Below are positions 20,206 to 28,888 of a stretch of 64,000 nucleotides of DNA, in pieces. The DNA is from JAJZVS01 sp963708095 (GTDB taxonomy: Bacteria > Pseudomonadota > Alphaproteobacteria > Acetobacterales > Acetobacteraceae). The stretch is from the NCBI GenBank assembly GCA_963708095.1, contig OY970182.1, positions 744,001 through 808,000 of the forward strand. The letters run 5' to 3'. The notes below the pieces were generated by a model that was not told the DNA's origin, searched no databases, and was given only the letters and a program-made list of their open reading frames with translations. The stretch's first letter is position 1; each line of letters opens with the position of its first letter. Both the position numbers and the translations under genes were made by a program.

Positions 20206-21402
20206 ATGATCGCGCTCGCCGATGTGCGGGCGGCGGCCGGGCGCATCGCCGGGGCGGTGCGGCGCACGCCGGTACTGGCCTCCGACGCCGTCTCCCGCGC
20301 CGCCGGGGCGGAGGTCACGCTCAAGCTCGACAATCTCCAGGTCACCGGCGCCTTCAAGGAACGTGGCGCGGCCAACCGGCTGGCGCTGCTGTCGGAGGCC
20401 GAACGCGGCCGCGGCGTGATCGCCATGTCCGCCGGCAACCATGCCCAGGCGGTGGCGCGCCACGCGGCCAGGCTCGGGATCGCCGCGACCATCGTGATGC
20501 CGGCCTTCACCCCGGCGACCAAGGTCACCCGCACCGCCGCCTGGGGCGCGCGGGTGGTGCTGCACGGCGAGACCCTGGCCGAGTCCGCCGCCCATGCGCA
20601 CGGGCTTGCGACGAGCTTGGGGCTCGTGTTCATCCATCCCTACGACGATCCGGCGGTGATGGCAGGGCAGGGGACCCTGGCGCTCGAACTGCTGGAAGAC
20701 GCACCGGAGCTGGATACGTTGGTGGTGCCCGTCGGCGGCGGCGGACTGCTCGCCGGCTGCGCCGTGGCCGCGCGCGGGTTGCGCCCGGACATCGCCGTAT
20801 TCGGGGTGGAGGTGGAGGGCTATGCCGCCATGGCTCAGCGCCTGGCCGGGGAGCCCGTTGCGGTGGGCGGCCCGACCATCGCCGAGGGGATCGCGGTGCG
20901 CGACGTGGGCGAGGCGCCGCTGGCGGTGATCCGCGCCCTCGGGATCGAGGTGCTGGTGGTGCCGGAACGCGCCATCGAGCAGGCGATCGGGCTACTGGTC
21001 GAGGGCGCCAAGGTGGTCGCCGAGGGGGCCGGTGCGGCGGGCCTGGCCGCACTGCTGGCATTTCCCGAGCGCTTCGCCGGGCGCCGGGTCGGCGTGCCGG
21101 TGTGCGGCGGCAATATCGACGCGCGCATCCTGTCCAATGTGCTGCTGCGCACCCTGCTGCGCGATGGCCGGCTGTTGCGGCTGCACATGCAGATCCCCGA
21201 CCGGCCCGGTGTGCTCGCCGATATCGCCGGGCGGATCGGCGGGTCGGGCGGCAACATCATCGAGGTGTCGCACCAACGGCTGTTCGCCGCGGCTTCGGTT
21301 CAGGCGGCCGAGCTCGAGGTGATGGTGGAGGCGCGCGACCCCGACCATGCCGCGGCGATCATGGCGGCGCTGGCGGAATGTTACGTGGTGCGTCGGGTGT
21401 GA
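20206..21402 (+). CDS. Threonine ammonia-lyase with ACT domain
   Basis: A 398-residue PLP enzyme that converts threonine (and serine) to 2-oxobutyrate (pyruvate) and ammonia. The PLP lysine is Lys51 in TGAFKERGAANRL; the phosphate-binding glycine loop VPVGGGGLLAG is near residue 180. The C-terminal 75 residues (LHMQIPDRPGVLADIAGRIG) form a single ACT-type domain for allosteric control. This short form, with one ACT domain, covers both catabolic TdcB-like and biosynthetic IlvA-like enzymes, so no symbol is given. It starts 7 bp after greA and is probably cotranscribed with it. Confidence 0.93.
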   Translation: MIALADVRAAAGRIAGAVRRTPVLASDAVSRAAGAEVTLKLDNLQVTGAFKERGAANRLALLSEAERGRGVIAMSAGNHAQAVARHAARLGIAATIVMPAFTPATKVTRTAAWGARVVLHGETLAESAAHAHGLATSLGLVFIHPYDDPAVMAGQGTLALELLEDAPELDTLVVPVGGGGLLAGCAVAARGLRPDIAVFGVEVEGYAAMAQRLAGEPVAVGGPTIAEGIAVRDVGEAPLAVIRALGIEVLVVPERAIEQAIGLLVEGAKVVAEGAGAAGLAALLAFPERFAGRRVGVPVCGGNIDARILSNVLLRTLLRDGRLLRLHMQIPDRPGVLADIAGRIGGSGGNIIEVSHQRLFAAASVQAAELEVMVEARDPDHAAAIMAALAECYVVRRV

Positions 21403-21549
21403 GGCACGGCGATCCCCAGGAGAGCAGGCTGCCGTTCGGGGGATGTTCGCGGTCCGGCAGTACGCTGCGCACCACCGAGCCGCCGGCGCCCCTTTCCCTC
21501 CGCCGCGTGACGCGCTGATATCCCGCCTGCTTCCGAGGAGGGACCGCCC

Positions 21550-22431
21550 ATGCAGATCACCCCTACCGGCCAGGCGCTCGGCGCCCGGATCATCGGCATC
21601 GACCTCGCCCGTCCGATCAGCGAAGACGAGACCGCCGCGCTGATGTCCGCGCTCGGCGCGCATGGCGTGCTGTGCTTCCCGGACCAGGACCTGGATGCCG
21701 CCGCGCTGGCGGCCTTCGGCCGCCGTTTCGGCACGTTGGAAGTCAACGTTGCCGGCGTCGCGCACGACCCGGCAACGCCGGAAGTAATGGTGCTGTCGAA
21801 CATGAGGGACGCCGCCGGTCGGCCGCTCGGGCTGAACGACGCCGGCCAGGGCTGGCATACCGACATGTCCTACTCGCACGACATCGCGCTCGCGAACGTC
21901 CTGCACGCCCGTCATGTGCCGCAGCGCAACGGCAAGCCGCTTGGCGAGACGCAGTTCCGCAACATGCACGCCGCCTGCGACGACCTGCCGAAAGAGCTGA
22001 AGCGTCGGCTGGAGGGCCGCACCGCCACGCACGACTTCGTCAAGTTCTGGGACATGATGCGCGCCCGCCCCGGCTCGTTGCGCAAGCCGCTGACGCCGGA
22101 GCAGCGGGCGAAGAAGCCGCCCGTTTCGCAGCCGATCTTCCGCCGCCACCCGATCACCGGGCGCATGGTGCTCTACGCCAACCCCGGCTACACCATGTGG
22201 ATCGACGGCATGGACGCGCAGGAATCGGGCGAGATCCTCGATTTCCTGTTCCGCCACCAGGACCGCGCCGACTATCTGTATGCGCATCGCTGGACCGAGC
22301 GCGACGTGCTGATGTGGGACAATATCGGCACCAACCACAATGCCGTCGCCGACTACCTGCCGGACGAGCCGCGCTTCATGCTGCGGGTGCAGGTGATGGC
22401 CGACCGGTTCGGCCTCGCCCGGGCGGCCTGA
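21550..22431 (+). CDS. TauD/TfdA-family 2-oxoglutarate dioxygenase
   Basis: A 293-residue Fe(II)/2-oxoglutarate-dependent oxygenase. The metal triad is visible: His103 and Asp105 (GWHTDMSY) and distal His263 (TNHNAVADY); Arg279 in PRFMLRVQ would bind the 2-oxoglutarate carboxylate. The family hydroxylates small acids such as taurine, alkyl sulfates or phenoxyacetates; the substrate here cannot be deduced. GAGGAGGGA precedes the ATG. It is followed 1 bp later by an SDR gene, so the two probably act on the same compound. Confidence 0.92.
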   Translation: MQITPTGQALGARIIGIDLARPISEDETAALMSALGAHGVLCFPDQDLDAAALAAFGRRFGTLEVNVAGVAHDPATPEVMVLSNMRDAAGRPLGLNDAGQGWHTDMSYSHDIALANVLHARHVPQRNGKPLGETQFRNMHAACDDLPKELKRRLEGRTATHDFVKFWDMMRARPGSLRKPLTPEQRAKKPPVSQPIFRRHPITGRMVLYANPGYTMWIDGMDAQESGEILDFLFRHQDRADYLYAHRWTERDVLMWDNIGTNHNAVADYLPDEPRFMLRVQVMADRFGLARAA

Positions 22432-22432
22432 G

Positions 22433-23173
22433 GTGGCCGCGTTCGCCGGACGGTGCATCGCTATCACCGGCGGCGCCGGCGGCATCGGCCTCGCCACCGC
22501 GCGGCTGTTCCTTGAAGGTGGCGCGCATGTGCTGCTGATCGACCGCGATGCGGCGCGGCTGGAGGCGGCGGAGCAGGCGCTCGGCACCGCGCGCCTCGCC
22601 GCCTGGCGATCGGACCTCGCCACGCCCACCGACTGCGCCACCGCGCTCGATCAGGCTGGGGGGAAGGTCGCCGCGCTGATCCACCTCGCCGGGCTGTTCG
22701 AACTCGATCCGCTGGCGGCGGAGGATCACGGGGTCTGGGACCGAGCGATCGCGGCCAACCTGACCAACGCCTACGACATGGCGGTGGCCTTCATCCCGCG
22801 CGCCGCCCCGCCGACGGGGCCGCGTGGGCCGGCGCGGATCGTGTTCGCCAGCTCGCTCGCCTACCGCCGCGGCAGCCCCGACCGCGCCGCCTACGCCGCC
22901 GCCAAGGGCGGGCTGGTAGGCCTCACCCGCTCGCTTGCGCGCAAGCTGGCGCCGGACGTGCTGGTGAACGCCGTGGCGCCGGGGGTGATCGAGACCGCAA
23001 TGACCGCCACCTTGATCGCTGAGCGGGGCGAGGCCTATCGCACCGACATCCCGCTGCGCCGCTGGGGCCGGCCGGAGGAGGTGGCGGGCGTGATCCGCTT
23101 CCTCTGCTCGGAGGACGCCTCCTACGTCACCGGCCAGACCATCACGATCGACGGCGGTATCACCAATGCCTGA
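22433..23173 (+). CDS. Short-chain dehydrogenase/reductase
   Basis: A 246-residue classical SDR. The cofactor loop ITGGAGGIGLA is at residues 11-21; catalytic Ser140/141 and the Tyr154-x3-Lys158 pair (AAYAAAKGG) are present, and it ends with TGQTITIDGG typical of the family. Asp37 after the second strand (LLIDRDA) favours NAD. The start is GTG, one base after the dioxygenase stop, so expression is coupled. It likely oxidises or reduces a product of the dioxygenase. Confidence 0.92.
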   Translation: MAAFAGRCIAITGGAGGIGLATARLFLEGGAHVLLIDRDAARLEAAEQALGTARLAAWRSDLATPTDCATALDQAGGKVAALIHLAGLFELDPLAAEDHGVWDRAIAANLTNAYDMAVAFIPRAAPPTGPRGPARIVFASSLAYRRGSPDRAAYAAAKGGLVGLTRSLARKLAPDVLVNAVAPGVIETAMTATLIAERGEAYRTDIPLRRWGRPEEVAGVIRFLCSEDASYVTGQTITIDGGITNA

Positions 23174-23191
23174 CTCCTCGCGCGCCGGCGC

Positions 23192-24289
23192 GTGAGGCAA
23201 GGCGGCCGTGACCTCGTCCTGCTCGGCGGCGGCCACGCCCAGGTGGAGGTACTGCGTCGTTTCGCCCGCCGGCCGGAGCCGGGCGTCCGCCTGACCCTGA
23301 TCGCACGCGAGCCTCGCAGCCTCTACTCGGGCCTGCTGCCAGCCTTGATCCGCGGCGAGTGCGCGTTGGAGGACGCGGCGATCGACCTCGCCTCGCTTGC
23401 CGCTGCGGCCGGGGCGCGGCTGATGGTGGCGGAGGCAGTGGCACTCGATGCCGCCGCGCGCCGCGTTGTGCTGCGCGATGCCGATCCGGTCGGGTTCGAC
23501 CTGCTGTCGATCGATGTCGGCGGCATCCCGGCGATGCCGCCGCAGGCTCGCGGGGACGGGGCGATCCCGGTCAAGCCGATCGGCCGCTTCCTCGACCGGC
23601 TGGCAGCGCTGGAGCCGGCCCTGCCCGCCGGCGCGCGCCTCGCCGTGGTGGGCGACGGTGCCGCCGGGACCGAGCTCGCCCTGGCCCTCGCGCGCCGTTT
23701 TGCGGGACGGGTGCACCTCGTGCTGATCGGGGTCGGGCCGGAGCCGGTGGCCGAGGCGCCGGCATCAGCCCGCGGTGCCATCTGTGCCGCGCTGGAGGCG
23801 GCCGGGGTGGCGGTGCGCTCCGGCGTGCAGGCCGGGGCGCTCGCGGACGGCAAGCTCGCCTTGTCAGACGGCTCCTGGGAAGCGGCGACGGCCGCATTCT
23901 GGGCAACCGGAGTGGCCGGTCCGGCGTTCCTTGCCGCTTCCGGGCTTGCATGCGACCCGGCCGGCTGCGTGCTGGTGGCGCCGACGTTGCAGAGCCTGAG
24001 CCATCCCGGAGTGTTCGCTGCCGGCGATTGCGCCGCGATCACCGGCGCGCCGCGACCCAAGGCGGGGGTCTGGGCGGTGCGTGCCGGCCCGGTTCTGGCG
24101 GCGAACCTGCGCCGCGCGGCGCGCGGGCAGCCGCTGCGTGCGTGGTATCCACAGCGCCGGGCGCTCGCGATCCTGGGTCTGGGCGCCGGGCGTGCGGTCG
24201 CCTGGCGTGGAGGCTGGAGCCTGGCCGGGCGGTGGGTGGCGCGGTGGAAGGACCGGCTCGACCGGGGCTGGATCGCGCGCTACCGCTGA
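23192..24289 (+). CDS. FAD/NAD(P)-dependent oxidoreductase, SelD-partner-like
   Basis: A 365-residue pyridine-nucleotide oxidoreductase. The first dinucleotide motif is LVLLGGGHAQVEVLRRF (residue 8 on), with YSGLLPALIRGE and a second motif LAVVGDGAAGTELALALARRF near 150; HPGVFAAGDCAAI is the FAD motif. These landmarks match the flavoprotein module often fused to selenide, water dikinase (SelD) or related to NADH dehydrogenase Ndh. Here it stands alone, with no SelD domain. No redox-active CxxC is seen. Start GTG 23192, 18 bp after the SDR; the three genes may form one operon. Confidence 0.85.
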   Translation: MRQGGRDLVLLGGGHAQVEVLRRFARRPEPGVRLTLIAREPRSLYSGLLPALIRGECALEDAAIDLASLAAAAGARLMVAEAVALDAAARRVVLRDADPVGFDLLSIDVGGIPAMPPQARGDGAIPVKPIGRFLDRLAALEPALPAGARLAVVGDGAAGTELALALARRFAGRVHLVLIGVGPEPVAEAPASARGAICAALEAAGVAVRSGVQAGALADGKLALSDGSWEAATAAFWATGVAGPAFLAASGLACDPAGCVLVAPTLQSLSHPGVFAAGDCAAITGAPRPKAGVWAVRAGPVLAANLRRAARGQPLRAWYPQRRALAILGLGAGRAVAWRGGWSLAGRWVARWKDRLDRGWIARYR

Positions 24290-24309
24290 GCGGGGCCGGC
24301 ACAGGCCGG

Positions 24310-24786
24310 TCAGTGCGCCATGGCCGTGTCGATGACGGCGATCGCCTGGTCGAGCGTCGGTCCCAGGCTCGCACGGATCGCCACCGTCACCCCGTAAGGG
24401 TTGGCGTCGCAGACGGCGACCTGTTCGCTGCTGTCGAGCATGGCGCGGAAGGCGCGCATCGTGGCCCCGGCCTTGCGTCCGGCGCGGGCAAAGGCGCCGG
24501 GGTCGCTGCCGTCGCCAAGGTCGGCCAGGGCGGCCATCAGCAGGACCCGGCGGTTTCCCAGCACCGCATTGAGGCCGTAATCGGCGATCCGTTGCAATTC
24601 GGGATCGCCGCTGGCGCGCAGGACGTCGGCAAGCCGCGACATCTGGGCATCGACCGTCTCGATCGCCGCCTGCCAGGCGGCGCGGGCGGCCTGCCAGCGG
24701 CCGTCAAGGCCCGGTGCGGGTTGCGTAGGGGCGAGGCCAAGGACCCGCGCGAGCCAGGCGTCCTGTTCCGATCGGTTCACGGCCAT
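24310..24786 (-). CDS. Unknown helical protein beside a metallopeptidase
   Basis: A 158-residue soluble, helix-rich protein (RWQAARAAWQAAIETVDAQM; LQRIADYGLNAVLGNRRVLL; VCDANPYGVTVAIRASLGP). I do not recognise a named family, though the alternating conserved blocks suggest a real one. It is divergent from the metallopeptidase gene that starts 98 bp away, which suggests a shared control region and perhaps a partner role. No signal peptide, metal site or nuclease motif is visible. Confidence 0.7.
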   Translation of the reverse strand: MAVNRSEQDAWLARVLGLAPTQPAPGLDGRWQAARAAWQAAIETVDAQMSRLADVLRASGDPELQRIADYGLNAVLGNRRVLLMAALADLGDGSDPGAFARAGRKAGATMRAFRAMLDSSEQVAVCDANPYGVTVAIRASLGPTLDQAIAVIDTAMAH

Positions 24787-24883
24787 GGGCGACAGTGCCG
24801 CAGCATGGCCGCATGTGTTGCGGCGCCGATGGCACCGGTGTCAAGCTGGTGCGCAGGGACGGCAGGCTTGGAGTGGGTCGGCG

Positions 24884-26129
24884 ATGAGCCAGGCGCGGGA
24901 TGACAGGCGATTCCGGAAGGCGTTCGGGGACGTCGACGAGTCGGTTGAGATCGATGCGCTACGGCGCCGCGTCACGACGCTGTTGGACGAGGTGACAGAG
25001 GGAGCATTTCAGTTGCAGCTCGCGGGCCTCTTTGACGACGGCTACAACATCGGGGACGAAGCCGGGAATTATCTCATCAAGGCCGGGTCGGCCGGCGACA
25101 AAAAGCGGCTCGCGGAATTGATGCTGCGGGCGCAGCAGAAGAAGAAGTTCCTCGACGCGATGAAAATCCTGGCCGAACGGAAGTCGGTTTCGTCGGATCC
25201 GGAGGTCCTGCGCGCGGAGGCAAGGAAGGTCGGTCCGGATGAACCGAGTCCCGAGCAGCTCGCCGACCTGATCCTCGCATTGCAGAAGGGATTCGGGATC
25301 AAGGAGTTGAAAGGCGATCTGGGACCCAAGGCGCTACGCCGGCTCTTCGTCCTGCTGGACGGCCTGCCGAAACCGAATACCGCCAGCCTGGACATGATCA
25401 GCGAGATCAAACGGGTCGGCAGCGACAGCACCTCCTGGTTCCGCCCCTCCGACAAGGCGATCGAACTGCACGTCGAGTCATTGAAACCGGACGTTACCAA
25501 AAGCTACGAGACCCCATCCGGGGAAATCCTGAAATTGCCGAAATTCGACGCCGTCGCCCTGCACGAGATCGGCCACGCACTCGATCACGCGGTGGGGTTC
25601 ATGGCCACCAAAGGGAAAGACCCGCAATACGGGGGGTGGGAAGAGACGACGACCGCCGGGATCGTGGCCACGCTTGCGGGAACCTTCAAGGCATCAGCCG
25701 CCGCGACGGTGTTGGGGTGGGAGGACGCTGTCCTGGGCGATTTCCTGGCTTCCTGCCTGAAAAAGGGGACGATCAACCCGGATCTGTTTCCGGATGGGCA
25801 AGTGCCCGCAGCCGTCGCAAGCGACCCCCACCGTAAGCTGGTGCATGAAGATGGGCCAGGCCGGGTCGCAACTGAAAGGGTGCGACAAGACGATGGCCGA
25901 GGAGCACGCCCGCGGCGACGTGGTGTTCGTCCCGGACGATGGCGACAAATGGTGGCGCTATCATCTCGACGCACGCAACAACCAAGTGAGCAACTACCAG
26001 TTCCATGCGCGTGCGGAGTGGTTCGCCGAAGTCTTCGCGGTCTGGGCGCTCAAACAATTGCCGCCAAGCCATCCGTGCTATGACGAGCTTGCGGCACTCG
26101 ACAGTACCCAGCCGCTGGCGAAATCCTGA
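24884..26129 (+). pseudogene. HExxH metallopeptidase gene with a frameshift
   Basis: From ATG 24884 the frame encodes about 300 residues ending in a zinc-peptidase motif LHEIGHALDH. This frame runs on to 26083, but after about 25800 its peptide turns into Arg-rich non-protein sequence. In the +1 frame (open 25761-26129) the text becomes sensible: RGDVVFVPDDGDKWWRYHLD, then YQFHARAEWFAEVFAVWALK, whose Glu is the likely third zinc ligand, ending at 26129. A one-base frameshift between about 25790 and 25890 best explains this; it may be a sequencing error or a true inactivation. The next gene starts 13 bp later. No signal peptide is seen. It resembles effector-like peptidases, but the target is unknown. 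Confidence 0.7.
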
Positions 26130-26141
26130 GGTGGCACGAAC

Positions 26142-26813
26142 ATGTCCCTGTTCCGCCCGGCCGGTTTCCCCTGCCCCGAGTGTACCACCGAGATCACCTT
26201 CGACGTCGCCGACAGCCTGAACGCCGACCGCAGGCCCGATCTCAGGGAGGCGATCCTCGACGGCAGCTACCAGCGTGGCACCTGCCACGCCTGCGGGTGC
26301 GCTTTCCGTGCGCCCCCCTGGTTCGTCTATCTTGATGTCGGGCGCGGACAGTGGATCCTGGGCCAGCCCGCCGGGCTGCGTGCGAGCTGGGCCGAAGCGG
26401 AGGCCAGCACCCAGGCGCTGTTCGACCGCTTGTTCGGGTCCGCCGCATCGGGGGCCGCGCGCCGCATTGGCGGCCGCCTCACCCCCCGGCTGACCTTCGG
26501 CTGGTCGGGCCTGCGGGAGAAGCTGGTCGCCGTGGCCGCGGGGCTCGACGATGCGGCGCTGGAAGCGCTGAAGGCCCTGCTGCTGCGCTCCGGTGCAGCA
26601 CCGGCACCGGCGCCCGATCGGGAGCTGCGCCTGCTTGCCGCCACGCCTGAGCGGCTCGACCTCGGCTGGGGCGGGGAGGAGGAGATCGCCACGGTCCTGC
26701 AGATCCCGCGCAGCCTCTACGAGCACGTCAGCGCCGAGCCGGATTGGCAGGAAACGCGTACACGCCTCGCCGCAGGCTGCTTCGTCGATCTCGACCGGCT
26801 CCTGCTCGACTGA
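26142..26813 (+). CDS. CpXC domain protein
   Basis: A 223-residue protein whose first 60 residues hold two paired-cysteine motifs, CPECTTE (11-17) and CHACGC (about 48-53), the signature of the CpXC zinc-ribbon domain of unknown function. The rest is an Ala/Leu-rich helical region with no catalytic motif. The ribosome binding site GAGGTG overlaps the stop of the metallopeptidase gene, so the two form an operon. CpXC proteins are widespread but uncharacterised; an immunity or chaperone role beside the peptidase is a guess. Confidence 0.8.
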   Translation: MSLFRPAGFPCPECTTEITFDVADSLNADRRPDLREAILDGSYQRGTCHACGCAFRAPPWFVYLDVGRGQWILGQPAGLRASWAEAEASTQALFDRLFGSAASGAARRIGGRLTPRLTFGWSGLREKLVAVAAGLDDAALEALKALLLRSGAAPAPAPDRELRLLAATPERLDLGWGGEEEIATVLQIPRSLYEHVSAEPDWQETRTRLAAGCFVDLDRLLLD

Positions 26814-26927
26814 CGGCGCCGGCGGCCCCGCCCCGCGCCTGCGCGGCCGGCCCTTGACCTGCCGGCGCTCTTCGCCCAACGAGCCGGCTCGCCCGCTCCA
26901 TCCGCGCTGTCGCCGAGGACCTTGCCC

Positions 26928-28010
26928 ATGCCAGCCAGCCGCACCCACCGTATCGCCTCCATCCCCGCCGACGGCATCGGTCCCGAAGTGATCGCCGCCG
27001 GGCTCGAAGTGCTCGATGCGGTGGCGAGCCGCGACGGCGGGTTCACCCTGGCGGTGGATCACTACGATTGGGGATCGGACTGGTATCGCAAGCATGGGGT
27101 GATGATGCCGCCCGACGGGCTGGCCTGGCTGCGCACGGCGGACGCGATCTATTTCGGCGCGGTGGGCGATCCGAACCTGCCCGACCACGTGACCCTGTGG
27201 GGCCTCAGGCTCGCCATCTGCCAGGGCTTCGACCAGTACGCCAACGTCCGCCCGACCCGCATCCTGCCCGGCATCGTCTCGCCCCTGCGCGACGTCGGAC
27301 CCGGCGATCTTGATTGGATGATCGTGCGCGAGAACAGTGAGGGCGAATACGCCGGCCAGGGCGGGCGCACCCATCGCGGCCTGCCGGAGGAGGTGGCGAC
27401 CGAGACCGCGATCTTCACCCGCCGCGGGGTGGAGCGGATCATGCGCTTCGCCTTCGACCTCGCCCGCGCGCGCCCGCGCAAGCACCTGACGGTGGTGACG
27501 AAATCGAACGCGCAGCGACACGGCATGGTGTTCTGGGACGAGATCGCCGCCCTCGTCTCGCACGACTATCCGGACGTGACCTGGGACAAGGAGCTGGTCG
27601 ATGCGATGACCATGCGCATGGTCCGCCGCCCGGGGTCGATCGATACGGTGGTGGCGACCAACCTGCATGCGGACATCCTGTCCGACCTGGCTGCTGCGCT
27701 CGCCGGCTCGCTCGGCATTGCGCCCACCGCCAATGTCGATCCGGAACGGCGCAGCCCGTCGATGTTCGAGCCTATCCACGGCAGCGCGTTCGACATCACG
27801 GGCAAGGGGATCGCCAATCCGGTGGCGAGCTTCTGGACCGCGGCGATGATGCTGGAGCATCTGGGCGAGAAGCCGGCCGCCGAGATGCTGATGCGCGCGG
27901 TGGAGCAGGTCTGCGCGGCCGGGCTGATGACCCCGGACCTGGGCGGCAAGGCGACCACCGCGGAGGTGACGAAGGCGGTGGTCGAGGCCGTGCGGGGGAT
28001 GAACCGGTAG
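26928..28010 (+). CDS. Tartrate/D-malate dehydrogenase-type decarboxylating dehydrogenase
   Basis: A 360-residue enzyme of the isocitrate/isopropylmalate dehydrogenase superfamily. It starts with IASIPADGIGPEVIAAGLEVL, keeps the substrate region VRPTRILPGI and MIVRENSEGEYAGQGG, and has the metal-binding block NLHADILSDLAAALAGSLGI and the NAD-binding segment EPIHGSAFDITGKGIANP. The WGLRLAICQGFDQYANVRP segment and the SEGEY motif are those of tartrate dehydrogenase (TtuC) and D-malate dehydrogenase (DmlA) rather than LeuB. ATG 26928 has GAGGA upstream; an upstream TTG at 26922 is less likely. It precedes a catabolic cluster on the opposite strand. Confidence 0.88.
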   Translation: MPASRTHRIASIPADGIGPEVIAAGLEVLDAVASRDGGFTLAVDHYDWGSDWYRKHGVMMPPDGLAWLRTADAIYFGAVGDPNLPDHVTLWGLRLAICQGFDQYANVRPTRILPGIVSPLRDVGPGDLDWMIVRENSEGEYAGQGGRTHRGLPEEVATETAIFTRRGVERIMRFAFDLARARPRKHLTVVTKSNAQRHGMVFWDEIAALVSHDYPDVTWDKELVDAMTMRMVRRPGSIDTVVATNLHADILSDLAAALAGSLGIAPTANVDPERRSPSMFEPIHGSAFDITGKGIANPVASFWTAAMMLEHLGEKPAAEMLMRAVEQVCAAGLMTPDLGGKATTAEVTKAVVEAVRGMNR

Positions 28011-28036
28011 CGCTGCGTCGCGCGCAGCGTCCGATC

Positions 28037-28096
28037 CCGCGCGCCTCTGCCCCCCGCGCCTGGGCCCCCCGCGCCTACGCCCCCCGTGCCTGGGCC
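28037..28096. repeat. Four 15-bp tandem repeats, convergent gene ends
   Basis: Units with the core GCGCCT recur at 28041, 28056, 28071 and 28086 with an exact 15-bp period and a C-rich remainder. The array fills the end of the 64-bp gap between two convergent genes and enters the last codons of the hydrolase (AQARGA). It contains no T-run. Confidence 0.85.
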
Positions 28097-28875
28097 AGAA
28101 AGCCTGCGAGCAGGTCGCGCCAGCGCTCTGGTTGCTCCTGCACCGAGCAATGTGCGGCCTGCGCGATCCATTCCAGCCGCGCGGCCCCGATGTGTTCCGC
28201 CATCCACCGTGCCGCGTCCTGGAACGCTGCGCTCTCCGCCGACCCGCACAGCACCAGCGTGGGGGCGGCGATGCGCGCGGCGAGCGGGCGCAGATCGGCC
28301 GCGCCCAGCGCTTCGCACGCCAGCGCGTAGCCCTCGCCCTCGCAGGCCGACAGAGTTTCGCGCACGAAGCGCACCGCCGGCGGGTCCTGCTCCAGGAACG
28401 GCGCGGTGAACCAGATCTTCAGCAGGCTGGGCACCAGGGACGGCACGCCGTCGCGCCGTGCTGCCGCCGCGCGCGACACCCACATCGCGCGCATCTCGTC
28501 GGTGTAGCGCGGCGTGGTATCGGCCAGGACCAGCCGGTCGGTCAGTTCCGGATAGGCGGACGCGAAGCGCTGCGCCACCAGACCGCCGAGCGACAGGCCG
28601 CAGACATGCGCCCGCGCGATCCCCTCCCGCCGCAGCACCGCGGCAAGCTGGTCGGCAAGCTCCTCTACCCCATGAGGCGCCGCCGGCAGCGGCGTCTCGC
28701 CATGCCCGGGCAGGTCGTACGACAGCAGGGTGAAACGATCGGCCAGCGGATCGAGCGGGTCCCAGAGCCGGTGCGTCATCCCGAGGCAGTGCAGCAGCAC
28801 GAGCGCGGGGCCGGTCCCCTTGCGGTGCAGGCGGACGGGGGCGGGATCGAGCGGTGCGGTCGTTCGTTCGGTCAT
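28075..28875 (-). CDS. Alpha/beta hydrolase, 3-oxoadipate enol-lactonase-like
   Basis: A 266-residue alpha/beta hydrolase. The nucleophile elbow is GLSLGG with Ser near residue 100, the oxyanion region is VLLHCLGMTHRLWDPL, and the C-terminal His lies in AQAAHCSVQEQPE. The pattern YDLPGHGETPLP and the size match PcaD, the 3-oxoadipate enol-lactonase of aromatic degradation. The start at 28875 has GGAGAC upstream and is 13 bp downstream of the SDR gene. The neighbouring intradiol dioxygenase makes a ring-cleavage role plausible, but the exact substrate is not certain. Confidence 0.82.
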   Translation of the reverse strand: MTERTTAPLDPAPVRLHRKGTGPALVLLHCLGMTHRLWDPLDPLADRFTLLSYDLPGHGETPLPAAPHGVEELADQLAAVLRREGIARAHVCGLSLGGLVAQRFASAYPELTDRLVLADTTPRYTDEMRAMWVSRAAAARRDGVPSLVPSLLKIWFTAPFLEQDPPAVRFVRETLSACEGEGYALACEALGAADLRPLAARIAAPTLVLCGSAESAAFQDAARWMAEHIGAARLEWIAQAAHCSVQEQPERWRDLLAGFLAQARGA

Positions 28876-28888
28876 CTGCGGGTCTCCG

